This document shows positions 55,779 through 64,000 of a stretch of 64,000 nt of DNA, piece after piece. A model generated the notes under the pieces. That model did not search any database. It worked only from the letters and a program-made list of their open reading frames with translations, and was not told the origin of the DNA. The position numbers and the translations under genes are program-made. The stretch's first letter is position 1. Every line of letters begins with the position of its first letter. The stretch is taken from the NCBI RefSeq assembly GCF_011764445.1, contig NZ_BLPG01000001.1, positions 5,022,001 to 5,086,000 of the forward strand, in the 5' to 3' direction. The DNA is from Phytohabitans rumicis. GTDB taxonomy: Bacteria > Actinomycetota > Actinomycetes > Mycobacteriales > Micromonosporaceae.

Positions 55779-56812
55779 CACGCGGCCTCGGGCACCGAAA
55801 GCGGCGCCACGCCCGTCGAGGACCGCGCTACCAGCTCGGGGCGGAATACGTACTCGGATCGGTGTGTCGCATGCCCGTGGATCTCGTCGATGAGCGCCCG
55901 GACGGCGGCCACGGCCATCGCGATCACGGGCTGGCGCAGCGTGGTCAGCGGCGGGTCGGTGAACGCGATCAGCGGCGAGTCGTCGTACCCGACCACCGAC
56001 ACCTCGCCCGGCACCGACAGGCCGCGCTGCCGGGCGGCCCGGATCGCGCCGAGCGCCATCAGGTCGGAGCCGCAGGCGATGCCGGTGACGCCCCGGTCGA
56101 GGAGGCGACCGGCGGCGGCCTGGCCGCCCTCGACGCCGAAGAGGGACAGCGAGATCAGCTCGTCGATCTCGTCATCCGCCAGGCCGACCAGGCGCTTCAT
56201 CGCCGCTCGGTAGCCGGCGATCTTGCGTTGGACCGGCATGAACCGGTTGGGTCCGGAGATCAGGCCGATCCGCCGGTGCCCCAGCGCGACCAGGTGGGCC
56301 ACGGCCAGCTCGCCGGCCTCCCGGTCGTCGCACGAGACGAACGGCGCGTCGATGCCCGCCACGTACCCGTTGACCAGGACGATCGGCAGCGGGCGGGCGA
56401 GCAGCTTGCGGTAGCGCTCGTGGTCGGCGGCGGTGTCGGCGTGCAGCCCGGAGACGAAGACGATGCCGGACACCTGCCGGTCGAGCAGCATCTCGACGTA
56501 CTCGTCCTCGGTGACGCCGCCGGCGGTCTGCGTGCACAGCACCGGCGTGTAGCCGCCCTGCGCCAGGTTGGACTCGATGACCTGGGCGAACGCCGGAAAG
56601 ATCGGGTTGTCCAGCTCGGGCACGACCAGGCCGACGAGGCCGGCGCTGCGCTTGCGCAACCGCGCCGGGCGCTCGTATCCGAGCACGTCGAGAGCGGTCA
56701 GCACGGCCTGCCGGGTCTCGGCGGACACGCCGGGCCGGTCGTTGAGCACGCGCGACACCGTGGCCTCGCTGACGTCGGCCTGCTGAGCGATGTCGGACAG
56801 TCGTGCGCGCAT
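55778..56812 (-). CDS. LacI-family regulator of the maltodextrin locus
   Basis: A 344-residue repressor. The HTH reads LSDIAQQADVSEATVSRVLN, followed by a hinge and a periplasmic-binding-type ligand domain (LVGLVVPELDNPIFP, RRIGLISGPNRF, GYDDSPLIAF). It sits between the two divergently transcribed GH13 and malE units, with matching palindromes on both sides, so it probably represses both until maltose or maltodextrin binds. Confidence 0.93.
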   Translation of the reverse strand: MRARLSDIAQQADVSEATVSRVLNDRPGVSAETRQAVLTALDVLGYERPARLRKRSAGLVGLVVPELDNPIFPAFAQVIESNLAQGGYTPVLCTQTAGGVTEDEYVEMLLDRQVSGIVFVSGLHADTAADHERYRKLLARPLPIVLVNGYVAGIDAPFVSCDDREAGELAVAHLVALGHRRIGLISGPNRFMPVQRKIAGYRAAMKRLVGLADDEIDELISLSLFGVEGGQAAAGRLLDRGVTGIACGSDLMALGAIRAARQRGLSVPGEVSVVGYDDSPLIAFTDPPLTTLRQPVIAMAVAAVRALIDEIHGHATHRSEYVFRPELVARSSTGVAPLSVPEAA

Positions 56813-56832
56813 GGCATCACGCTAGCGCACCG

Positions 56833-56859
56833 GCAAGATCTTGCGCATCTTGCTGCAAG
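56833..56859. promoter_or_regulatory. LacI-type operators upstream of malE
   Basis: GCAAGATCTTGC (56833-56844) is a perfect 12-bp palindrome and CTTGCTGCAAG (56849-56859) an 11-bp one, side by side in the 138-base lacI-malE region. A third half-site (CTTGC) lies at about 56881. The tandem arrangement fits cooperative binding and autoregulation. Confidence 0.7.
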
Positions 56860-56950
56860 GTCTTCCAGAAACTGCAACGACTTGCTAACGTCCCGGCAAC
56901 GAACCCCCCATTCGCCTGCTAAACCCCGGCAGACCTTTCAGGAGATCCCC

Positions 56951-58197
56951 ATGCGCATCCGTAACGCGGGTGTGGTCGTCGCCATGACCCTCGCGCTTGC
57001 CGCCGCTGGCTGCGGCGGCGCAGATGAGCCGGCGGCGACCGACTCCCCAGCAGCGAAAACCGGCGGCAAGCTCGTCATCTGGGCCGACCCCAAGCGCACC
57101 GTCGCCCTCAAGCCATTCGCCGACAAGTTCGGCCAGGAGAACGGCGTCACGGTCGAGGTCCAGGAGATCGCCGACGAGCAGCAGACCACCTTCGTCACGG
57201 CGTCCCAGCAGGGCAGCGGCCCGGACGTGATGGTCGGCGCGCACGACTGGATCGGCAACCTGGTCCAGAACGGCGCCATCGACCCCGTGCAGCTCTCGGC
57301 CGCGCAGAAGGGCGCGTTCGCCGAGATCGCGCTCAAGGCGGTCACGTTCAACGGCCAGGTGTACGGCGTGCCGTACGCGATGGAGAACCTGGCCCTGATC
57401 CGCAACACCGACCTGGCCCCGACCGCGCCGGCCAGCGTGGAAGAGCTCGTCGCGACCGGCAAGAGGCTGAAGGCGGAGAAGAAGGCCACCGAGATCCTCT
57501 GCCTCCAGGTCGGCCAGAACGGCGACGCGTACCACCTCTACCCGCTCTACACCTCGGCCGGCGGCTACCTCTTCGGCACCACGTCCACCGGCGACTACGA
57601 CCCAAGGACCTCGGCGTCGGCAAGCCCGCCTCGATCGCCGCGTTCAACAAGATCAAGGCACTGGGCGAGAAGGGCACCGGCGCCCTGAAGCGCTCGATCG
57701 GCGGCGAGAACTCGATCGCCACGTTCACCGGCAAGAAGTGCGCCTACCTCGTCTCCGGCCCGTGGGCGATCACCGACATCAAGAAGGCCGGCCTGAAGTA
57801 CGACATCTCGCCCATGCCCGGGTTCGCTGGCGGGCAGCCGGCCACCCCGTTCGTCGGCGTGCAGGCGTTCTACGTCGCGGCCAAGGGCAAGAACAAGGCG
57901 CTCGCCCAGGAGTTCGTCGCCAACTACCTGACCACGCCCGACCTGGCCGTCGCGCTCTACCAGGCCGAGCCCCGGCCGCCGGCGCTGACCGCCGCGCTCG
58001 ACCAGATCAAGGGCACCGACCCGGACCTCGCCAAGTTCCAGGAGGCCGGCAAGAGCGGCGCGGTCCTGCCCGCGATCCCGGAGATGGCCGCGATCTGGGA
58101 CCCGTTCGGCAAGGCCGAGGCCGCGATCATTGGGGGCGCCGACGTCACCACCACCGTCAACGCCGCCGCCAAGACGATCTCCAGCCAGATCAAGTAA
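56951..58197 (+). pseudogene. malE: Maltodextrin-binding lipoprotein MalE, frameshifted
   Basis: A solute-binding protein of about 415 residues. The lipobox LAAAGC (residues 16-21) follows a basic start, and AGGAGATC precedes the ATG. The first frame has KLVIWADPKRTVALKPFADKF and VYGVPYAMENLALIRN. After GDYD the family sequence continues in another frame (GVGKPASIAAFNKIKALGEKG, CAYLVSGPWAI, PFVGVQAFYVAAKGKNKA). One extra C in the run at 57601-57603 joins them. Probably a sequencing deletion. Confidence 0.9.
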
Positions 58198-59663
58198 TGA
58201 AGGTCGTATCCCTGGGGCTCGCCGCCGCGATCGCGATCTGGGCGGCGTTCCCCCTCGTCGAGGCCCGCTCCTGGGCGGGCCTCGCCATTCTCGTCGCGAC
58301 CACGGCCGGCGTCTTCTACCTGTACCTGACCCGCCGGCACATCCCGGCCAAGTACCTGGTGCCGGGCACGCTCCTGCTCATCGCGTTCCAGGTCTTTCCG
58401 GTCCTCTACACGGCCAGCACCGCGTTCACCAACTTCGGCGACGGCCACCGGGGCAGCAAGGCGGACGCGATCGCCGCCATCCAGACCGCGTCCGTCACCC
58501 AGGTGCCCGGCTCACCCGAGTATGCCCTCAAGGTCGCCACCACCGGCGACCCGGCGACCGGGCCGCTGATCTTCCTGCTCACGGACCCGGCGACCGGCGC
58601 AGTGCGCGCCGGCGACGCCTCCGGCCTCCGCGAGCCGCCGGCCCGCTACACCGTCCTCACCATTGGTCAGGCCAGCGCCCGCAGCCAGGAGATCACCGCT
58701 TTCGCGGTGCCGACGTCCGGGGGTGCGATCCGCTCGTCGGGCCTGTCGCGCGCCTACGAGGGCAAGGCCCTTCACGGGTACGACGAAGGGTGCGACTGCA
58801 TCAGCGATAGGGAAACGGGAAAGACGTGGGTCGCCGACGCCACGACGGGGTCCTTTGTGGCCGGTGACGGGGAGCGGTTGGCGCAGGGCTGGAAGGTCGA
58901 CGTCGGCTTCCGGAACTTCACCCGGATGGTCACCGACGGCACCATCTCCGGACCGTTCCTGCGCACGCTCGCGTGGAACGTCACGTTCGCGGTCGGCTCG
59001 GTGGCGGCCACGTTCGTGCTCGGCCTGGCGTGCGCGCTCGCCCTGCACTCGCCCCGGATGCGCGGCCGGTCGCTCTACCGGGTGCTGCTGATCCTGCCGT
59101 ACGCGATGCCCTCGTTCGCGATGCTGCTGGTCTGGCGGGACCTCTTCAACACCGACTTCGGCCTGGTCAACCGCATGTTCGGGCTGGATGTGGACTGGTT
59201 CGGCGAGGTGTGGTCGGCCCGGCTGGCGGTGATCCTGGTGCAGATGTGGCTCGGCTTCCCGTACATGTTCCTGGTCGCCACCGGCGCGCTCCAGGCGATC
59301 CCGCGCGAACTGACCGAGGCGTCCAGTGTGGACGGGGCGCGGCCGTGGCAGGCGTTCCGGCGGATCACCCTGCCGCTGCTGCTGGTCGCGTTGACGCCGT
59401 TGCTCATCTCGTCGTTCGCGTACAACTTCAACAACTTCAACGCCGTGTACCTGACCACCGAGGGCGGGCCGTTTCCGGCCGACAACCCAACCGTGGGCGC
59501 GACCGACCTGCTCATCACGTACACGTTCCGGCTCGCGTTCGGCGCGGCCGGCGCCCAGTACGGCTTCGCGGCGGCCGTCTCGCTCCTCATCTTCGCCATC
59601 GTCGCGCTCATCTCCGCGGTCAGCTTCCGGCGGACCCGCAGGCAGGAGGAGGTGTACTCGTGA
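58197..59663 (+). CDS. malF: Maltodextrin ABC permease MalF
   Basis: A 488-residue permease. Two or three N-terminal helices are followed by a large outside loop of about 150 residues (SKADAIAAIQ to QGWKVDVGFRNF), a hallmark of MalF. Then come the core helices with the EAA loop (ELTEASSVDGARPWQAFRRITLPLL). The start overlaps the malE stop (TAATG). The partner ATPase is not encoded here, as in actinobacteria that share one MsiK ATPase among sugar importers. Confidence 0.92.
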   Translation: MKVVSLGLAAAIAIWAAFPLVEARSWAGLAILVATTAGVFYLYLTRRHIPAKYLVPGTLLLIAFQVFPVLYTASTAFTNFGDGHRGSKADAIAAIQTASVTQVPGSPEYALKVATTGDPATGPLIFLLTDPATGAVRAGDASGLREPPARYTVLTIGQASARSQEITAFAVPTSGGAIRSSGLSRAYEGKALHGYDEGCDCISDRETGKTWVADATTGSFVAGDGERLAQGWKVDVGFRNFTRMVTDGTISGPFLRTLAWNVTFAVGSVAATFVLGLACALALHSPRMRGRSLYRVLLILPYAMPSFAMLLVWRDLFNTDFGLVNRMFGLDVDWFGEVWSARLAVILVQMWLGFPYMFLVATGALQAIPRELTEASSVDGARPWQAFRRITLPLLLVALTPLLISSFAYNFNNFNAVYLTTEGGPFPADNPTVGATDLLITYTFRLAFGAAGAQYGFAAAVSLLIFAIVALISAVSFRRTRRQEEVYS

Positions 59664-60490
59664 GGCTCGCCTGGCGGCACGCCGTCGCCGTGGTGGCGGT
59701 GGCGTTCGCGCTCTTCCCGATCCTGTTCGTGCTCTCGGCGGCCCTCAACCCGCAGGGCACACTGTCGTCGACCGAGTTGGTGCCGACCGGCCTGTCCGGC
59801 GAGAACTTCGGCAAGCTCTTCGGCGACACCCAGTTCGCCCGCTGGTTCGCCAACTCCCTGCTGATCGCCGGGCTGTCGGCGGCCGCCGCGGTCCTGGTCG
59901 GGGCGCTCGCCGCGTACGCGTTCAGCCGGATGCGCTTTCGCGGCCGCCGGGTCGGACTGCTGTCCCTGCTGCTGATCCAGATGTTTCCGCAGTTCCTGGC
60001 GATCGTGACGATCTTCCTGATGTTCAGCACCATCACGGACCTGTGGCCGGCCATCGGCTTCAACACGCCGTGGGGACTGATCCTGCTCTACCTCGGCGGG
60101 GCGCTCGGTGTGAACACCTGGCTCATGAAGGGCTTCCTGGACACCGTGCCGAAGGAGCTGGACGAATCGGCCACAATGGACGGTGCCACGCACGCCCAGG
60201 TCTTCTTCCAGATCATGCTGCCGCTCGTGGCGCCGATCCTCGCCGTCACCGGGCTGCTGGTCTTCATCGGCACCATCAACGAGTTCCTGATGGCCAACGT
60301 CTTCCTCACCGGCGGCGGGTCCAAGACGCTGGCGGTCGGCATGTTCGGCCTCATCGCCAGCGAGCGCAACAACAACTTCGGTGTCTTCTGCGCCGGCACC
60401 CTGCTCACCGCCGTGCCGACCGTGCTCGTGTTCCAGTTTCTCCAGCGCTACATCGTGTCCGGCCTGACCTCGGGAGCAGTGAAGGGATGA
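59660..60490 (+). CDS. malG: Maltodextrin ABC permease MalG
   Basis: A 276-residue permease with six helices. The EAA loop is ELDESATMDGATHAQVFFQIMLPL, marked by ESATMDGA. A GGAGGAGGT site lies upstream of the GTG, and the start overlaps the malF stop. Pairs with MalF in the membrane. Confidence 0.93.
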   Translation: MRLAWRHAVAVVAVAFALFPILFVLSAALNPQGTLSSTELVPTGLSGENFGKLFGDTQFARWFANSLLIAGLSAAAAVLVGALAAYAFSRMRFRGRRVGLLSLLLIQMFPQFLAIVTIFLMFSTITDLWPAIGFNTPWGLILLYLGGALGVNTWLMKGFLDTVPKELDESATMDGATHAQVFFQIMLPLVAPILAVTGLLVFIGTINEFLMANVFLTGGGSKTLAVGMFGLIASERNNNFGVFCAGTLLTAVPTVLVFQFLQRYIVSGLTSGAVKG

Positions 60491-62198
60491 CCGTGCATCA
60501 TCACGACGGGACGCTCGTGTCCACGCAGACCCCCGCTCTGGGCGACACCGTGACGGTGTTTCTGCGGGCCCGCGCCAACCGTGTCTTCGTGCGGTCCACA
60601 CCGGACGGTGAGCCGCACTTCACCGAGGCGGTCGTCGACCGGGTCGACGGTGACACCACCTGGTGGCGGGCCGGCGTCGAGGTCCGCAACCCGGTCACCA
60701 CGTACCGCTTCCTGGTGGACGGGCGGTGGGTGAACGCCCTCGGCACGGTCGACCACGACGTGCCGGACGCGTACGACTTCCGGCTCGTGACGTACGACCC
60801 GCCGCCGGCGTGGGCCCGCGACGCGGTGGTGTACCAGATCTTCCCGGACCGGTTCGCGCGATCGATCCCGCGTGCGGCCCCCGACTGGGCCATCCCGTGC
60901 GACTGGGACACCCCGGTGATCGGGCGCGGGCCGGAAACGCCACGGCAGTTCTACGGCGGCGACCTGGACGGCATCGCCGGCCGCCTCGACCACCTGGAAC
61001 GCCTCGGCGTCAACACCGTCTACCTCACGCCGATCTTCCCGGCCCCTCCAACCACCGGTACGACGCCTCCTCGTTCGACCGGGTCGACCCGTTGCTCGGC
61101 GGGGACGAAGCGCTGGCCCGGCTGGCGGACGCCGTACACGCCCGGGGTTGGCGGCTGATCGGCGACATCACGGCGAACCACACCGGGGACGGGCACGAGT
61201 GGTTCACGGCGGGGGAGCGGGACCTCTACTACTTCGACGCGGACGGCGACTACGAGTCGTGGAAGGGCGTCAAGTCGCTGCCGAAGCTCAACTGGGGCTC
61301 GGCGGAGCTGCGCCGCCGGATGTCCACTGTGGTACGCCGCTGGCTGGGCCCGCCGTACGGGCTGGACGGCTGGCGGGTGGACGTGGCCAACATGACCGGC
61401 CGGTGCGGCGCCGACGCGTACACCCATGAGGTGGCGGCGCTGTTGCGCGCGGCGGCCGGCGATGCCCTCTTCGTGGCCGAGCACGCGCACGACTTCACCG
61501 GCGAACTGGACCGGGACGGCTGGCAGGGCACGATGAACTACGCCGGCTTCCTGCGTCCACTCTGGAGCTGGTTGCGCGCCGACGAGCTTGACCTGCCGGA
61601 CTTCCTCGGCGTGCCGGGCGGCGTGCCGCGCCGGGACGGGCGGGCGGTGCTGGCCACCATGCGGGAGTTCGCGGCGCGCCTGTCCTGGCGGACGCTGGTG
61701 CACTCGTGGCAGCTGCTGAGCTCGCACGACACGGCCCGCATCCGTACCGTCGTGGGCGACGCGGACCGGCAGGAGGTGGCCGCCGGGTTGCTGCTGACCC
61801 TGCCCGGTACGCCGATGGTCTTCGCCGGTGACGAATGGGGTCTACGCGGCGTGAACGGCGAAGATTCCCGTACCCCCATGCCCTGGGACCGACCAGGCGA
61901 ACAGGACGAAGCGACGTTCGGCCGCTACCGGGACCTGATCGCCCTGCGCCGAGGCACCACGGCGCTGCGCCACGGCGGCCTGCGCTGGCTGTACGCGGAC
62001 GCCGACGCGCTGGTCTTCGCGCGGGAGACACCCGGCGAGGCGGTGCTGGTGCTGGCCCGCCGGGCGTCCGGCGCACCGGTGCGGCTCGCCGGCCTGCCCG
62101 GCGGCGAGAACGTGTACGGCGGCGCCCCTGACCTGCGTTCGGGCGATGCCCTGCCCGCGGACGGGCCCACCTTCCAGGTCTGGCGGCTCTTGACTTGA
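60487..62198 (+). pseudogene. GH13 maltodextrin glycosidase (neopullulanase-like), frameshifted
   Basis: About 570 residues. The N-terminal beta domain (about 1-105) is followed by VVYQIFPDRFARS and GGDLDGIAGRLDHLERLGVNTVYLTPIF. Then a frame change: SNHRYDASSFDRVDPLLGG, ITANHTGDGHEWF, GWRVDVANMTG (nucleophile), FVAEHAHDF (acid), LSSHDTARI. One extra C in the run at 61043-61046 joins the frames. The layout matches cytosolic maltogenic amylase/cyclomaltodextrinase, which hydrolyses imported maltodextrins. The ATG overlaps the malG stop. The deletion is probably technical. Confidence 0.88.
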
Positions 62199-62261
62199 TC
62201 TGGGCATCGCTGCGAGGCTGCGGCGGTTGCCTGGGGAGCCGCAGAGCCGGTCACGAGGAGG

Positions 62262-63284
62262 ATGGTGCAGGTCAGGGTCGTCGGAGCGGTCGTGCTTGCC
62301 ATCGTCCTCGGGGTGGCCGGCGGGTGCGGCGGATCCGACCCACCACCGGAAGCGACCGGCACCACCGCCCCCGGAGTGAGCCCCTCGGCGCCGACCGCGA
62401 CCAGCGCGGCGCCCTCGGCCGAGCCGAGCGGGACGGCCAAGATGGGCCGCGCGCCGGCGACCGCGACGCCGACGCCCAAGTCCGGTACGTCTGGTTCGAC
62501 CGGCGGCAAGCCCGGCGCCAGCAACACCGGCGTACCGGCCGGCACCAAGCTGAAGGTGGTCACCGGCGACCAGACGTACGCCACGAGCAACCAGGTGATC
62601 AGCGGCCTGGACATCCGCGGCTACGTCAGGATCACCGGCAAGAACGTCACGCTCCGCAACTCGATCGTGCGGGGCGGCGCCAAGCGGTGTAACTCGTCCT
62701 CGGTGATCTCGGTCTCCGGATCCGCCCGCATCGAGCGGACCGAGATCCGGCCGACCAACCCCAACGCCTGCCTGGACGGCGTCCGCGGCGGCAACATCAC
62801 CATGGTCGGCGTCAACATCCACGGCGTGGTCGACGGCGTGAAGGCCGGCGCCAACGTGCTGATCCAGGACTCGTACATCCACGACCTGAGCTTTTTCGCC
62901 AGCGATCCGAACCAGGGCGGCGGCGAGACGCACAACGACGCGGTGCAGTCGTTCGGGGACCGCAACATCACCCTGCGACACAACACGCTGTCCGTCGGGT
63001 CGCAGGGCAATGCCGCCTGGCAGGTGACCCAGGACGACGGAGGCACCGCCACCAACCTGCGGGTGGAGAACAACTGGCTCGACGGCGGCGGCTGCACGTT
63101 GAACTTCGCCCACAAGGGCGGTCCCACCCCGATGACGGGGATCCACGTGGTGGGGAACCGGTTCGGCAGCTCGGGGTTCGACTGCCCGATCCTGATCAGC
63201 ACCCAGACGCGGCTGACCACGAACTCCGGCAACGTCTTCGCCGCCAACGGCAAGCCGATCCCGGCCCCCGCACAGCACGACTAG
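62262..63284 (+). CDS. Right-handed beta-helix lipoprotein
   Basis: About 340 residues. The lipobox VAGGC (near residues 18-22) is followed by a Pro/Thr/Ser/Ala spacer of about 70 residues. Then come parallel beta-helix rungs with inward Asn/Ile/Val patterns (ISGLDIRGYVRITGKNVTLRNSIVRGG, marked by ITGKNVTLRNS; later DRNITLRHNTLS, NLRVENNWLDGG). Such folds often bind or cleave surface polysaccharides; no catalytic residue can be assigned. AGGAGG abuts the ATG, so the GTG one codon later is an alternative start. Confidence 0.78.
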   Translation: MVQVRVVGAVVLAIVLGVAGGCGGSDPPPEATGTTAPGVSPSAPTATSAAPSAEPSGTAKMGRAPATATPTPKSGTSGSTGGKPGASNTGVPAGTKLKVVTGDQTYATSNQVISGLDIRGYVRITGKNVTLRNSIVRGGAKRCNSSSVISVSGSARIERTEIRPTNPNACLDGVRGGNITMVGVNIHGVVDGVKAGANVLIQDSYIHDLSFFASDPNQGGGETHNDAVQSFGDRNITLRHNTLSVGSQGNAAWQVTQDDGGTATNLRVENNWLDGGGCTLNFAHKGGPTPMTGIHVVGNRFGSSGFDCPILISTQTRLTTNSGNVFAANGKPIPAPAQHD

Positions 63285-64000
63285 GCGGTGCCCCGGGCCC
63301 GGAGGGCGTCGCGCAGCCACACATAGTTCGGCGTCTGCGCCGGGATCGGCGGCCAGCCGTTGATCACCGCCATGAGCTGCCAGTACCGCTCCGGACGCGG
63401 GTCGGTGCCGACCTCCAGCGCGGCGAGCACCTCGCCCCGGTAGGCGGCGTCGGCGGCGCGTCCGGTGGCCGTTGCCATCCCGGCGACCAACTCGTCGAGG
63501 ATCGGGCCCGCCGCCGCGGACGCCGGGTCGACGCCCGCGGCGACCGCCGCTCCCGCCTTCTCGCTGACCAGTTCATGGGTACGCCCGTCCACCGCCGGCG
63601 CCGACCCCTCGCCGAAGGACCCTTCGCCCATGCGGCGTAGCAGCGCCCGGAAGTCCGGGTCACTGACCAGTTCGGACAGTTCGAGCCAGGCGTCGACCTG
63701 CTCGTCCGTGGGTTCGTCGGGCAGTTCGGGCGTGACCGACCGCATCCGTGCCTCGAACTCCGGGTCCACCGGTATGCCGGCGAAGATGCTGTCCAGGAAC
63801 TCGGCGATGATGCGGCGGCGCTCGCCGGCCGTGGCTTGTGCGATCCGGTTCATCCGGTCCACCTCCTGTGGTGTGGGTTCACGTCGGGCCAGCGCGCGCA
63901 GCACGGCTCGCTGCACGCGCAGCACTCGGATCTGCGCCCCGATCGCGTCGGCGTGCCGCGCGGCCACGCCACGCAGGTCCGCCTCGCTGTCGAGCACCCG
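63281..64000 (-). CDS. MerR-family regulator, C-terminal part (cut by window edge)
   Basis: The frame is open through the right edge, so the N-terminus, including any HTH, lies outside. The visible 239 residues begin VLDSEADLRGVAARHADAIGAQI, typical of the segment after a MerR DNA-binding domain and coiled coil. Then comes a helical domain (EVDRMNRIAQATAGERRRIIAEFLD ... YWQLMAVINGW). The effector is unknown. Its stop and the neighbouring stop share CTAG. Confidence 0.65.
   Translation of the reverse strand, partial: RVLDSEADLRGVAARHADAIGAQIRVLRVQRAVLRALARREPTPQEVDRMNRIAQATAGERRRIIAEFLDSIFAGIPVDPEFEARMRSVTPELPDEPTDEQVDAWLELSELVSDPDFRALLRRMGEGSFGEGSAPAVDGRTHELVSEKAGAAVAAGVDPASAAAGPILDELVAGMATATGRAADAAYRGEVLAALEVGTDPRPERYWQLMAVINGWPPIPAQTPNYVWLRDALRARGTA

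Overview
The window is about 72% G+C, has strongly G/C-ending codons and many GTG starts, and carries gene orders typical of Actinomycetota. The combination (moeA-like/rimJ/sepX, GT39 mannosyltransferase divergent from rsmI, metG, tatD-rsmA-ispE-ABC-F, glmU-prs-rplY-pth, and an XRE/ImmA/MAB_1171c-like/P450 cassette) points to the family Micromonosporaceae. The genus cannot be fixed from sequence alone; a Phytohabitans-like organism is a guess. Most of the window is core chromosome. No prophage, insertion sequence, CRISPR array or large biosynthetic cluster was seen.

Layout. 1-2.1 kb: tail of a MoeA/Glp protein, rimJ, a frameshifted sepX/glpR gene, two palindromic repeats and tRNA-Ala(CGC). 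2.1-6.1 kb: small ABM-type protein, GH25 lysozyme with beta-trefoil repeats, and a MarR regulator divergent from a hemerythrin/SDR pair with a 38-bp palindromic operator between them. 6.1-9.7 kb: an envelope polysaccharide operon (Pro-rich membrane protein, deacetylase-glycosyltransferase fusion, acyltransferase). 9.8-13.8 kb: structured leader and XRE/ImmA/membrane/P450 cassette. 13.8-17.7 kb: protein mannosyltransferase, rsmI and a membrane protein of unknown function. 17.8-27.3 kb: metG, an MFS protein, an orphan gene, tatD-rsmA-ispE-ABC-F. 27.3-30.0 kb: two DUF4383 paralogues and a desaturase-TetR operon. 30.0-35.0 kb: lipoprotein/adaptor/ABC export operon and an I36-like secreted protein. 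35.5-39.7 kb: tRNA-Gln(UUG), glmU, prs, rplY, pth. 39.7-44.3 kb: sugar transferase coupled to cysQ-cysD-cysN. 45.0-47.0 kb: galE-galK. 47.2-53.9 kb: CBS protein, ECF sigma with a BNR-type membrane partner, trpS, 2'-5' RNA ligase-like protein, BrkB, methyltransferase. 54.1-62.2 kb: a maltodextrin locus (GH13, LacI regulator, MalEFG, second GH13). The right end has a beta-helix lipoprotein and a truncated MerR-type regulator.

The most unusual signal is a set of short palindromic repeats in at least five sequence families (10 copies). Several lie inside protein-coding genes and are read through in frame. One family encodes a 28-residue insert with the same frame and the same length in two unrelated proteins: a GH13 glycosidase and a membrane protein. 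Others lie in a linker of an ABC-F ATPase and in the N-terminus of a P450. This resembles the protein-invading palindromic elements known from Rickettsia; I know of no described actinobacterial counterpart but could not search.

A second window-wide pattern is that eight genes (sepX, rsmA, desaturase, I36-like, galE, both GH13 genes, malE) each need exactly one extra base in a short G/C run to restore the family sequence. That uniform -1 bias suggests uncorrected sequencing deletions rather than biological gene decay, so these genes are probably functional.
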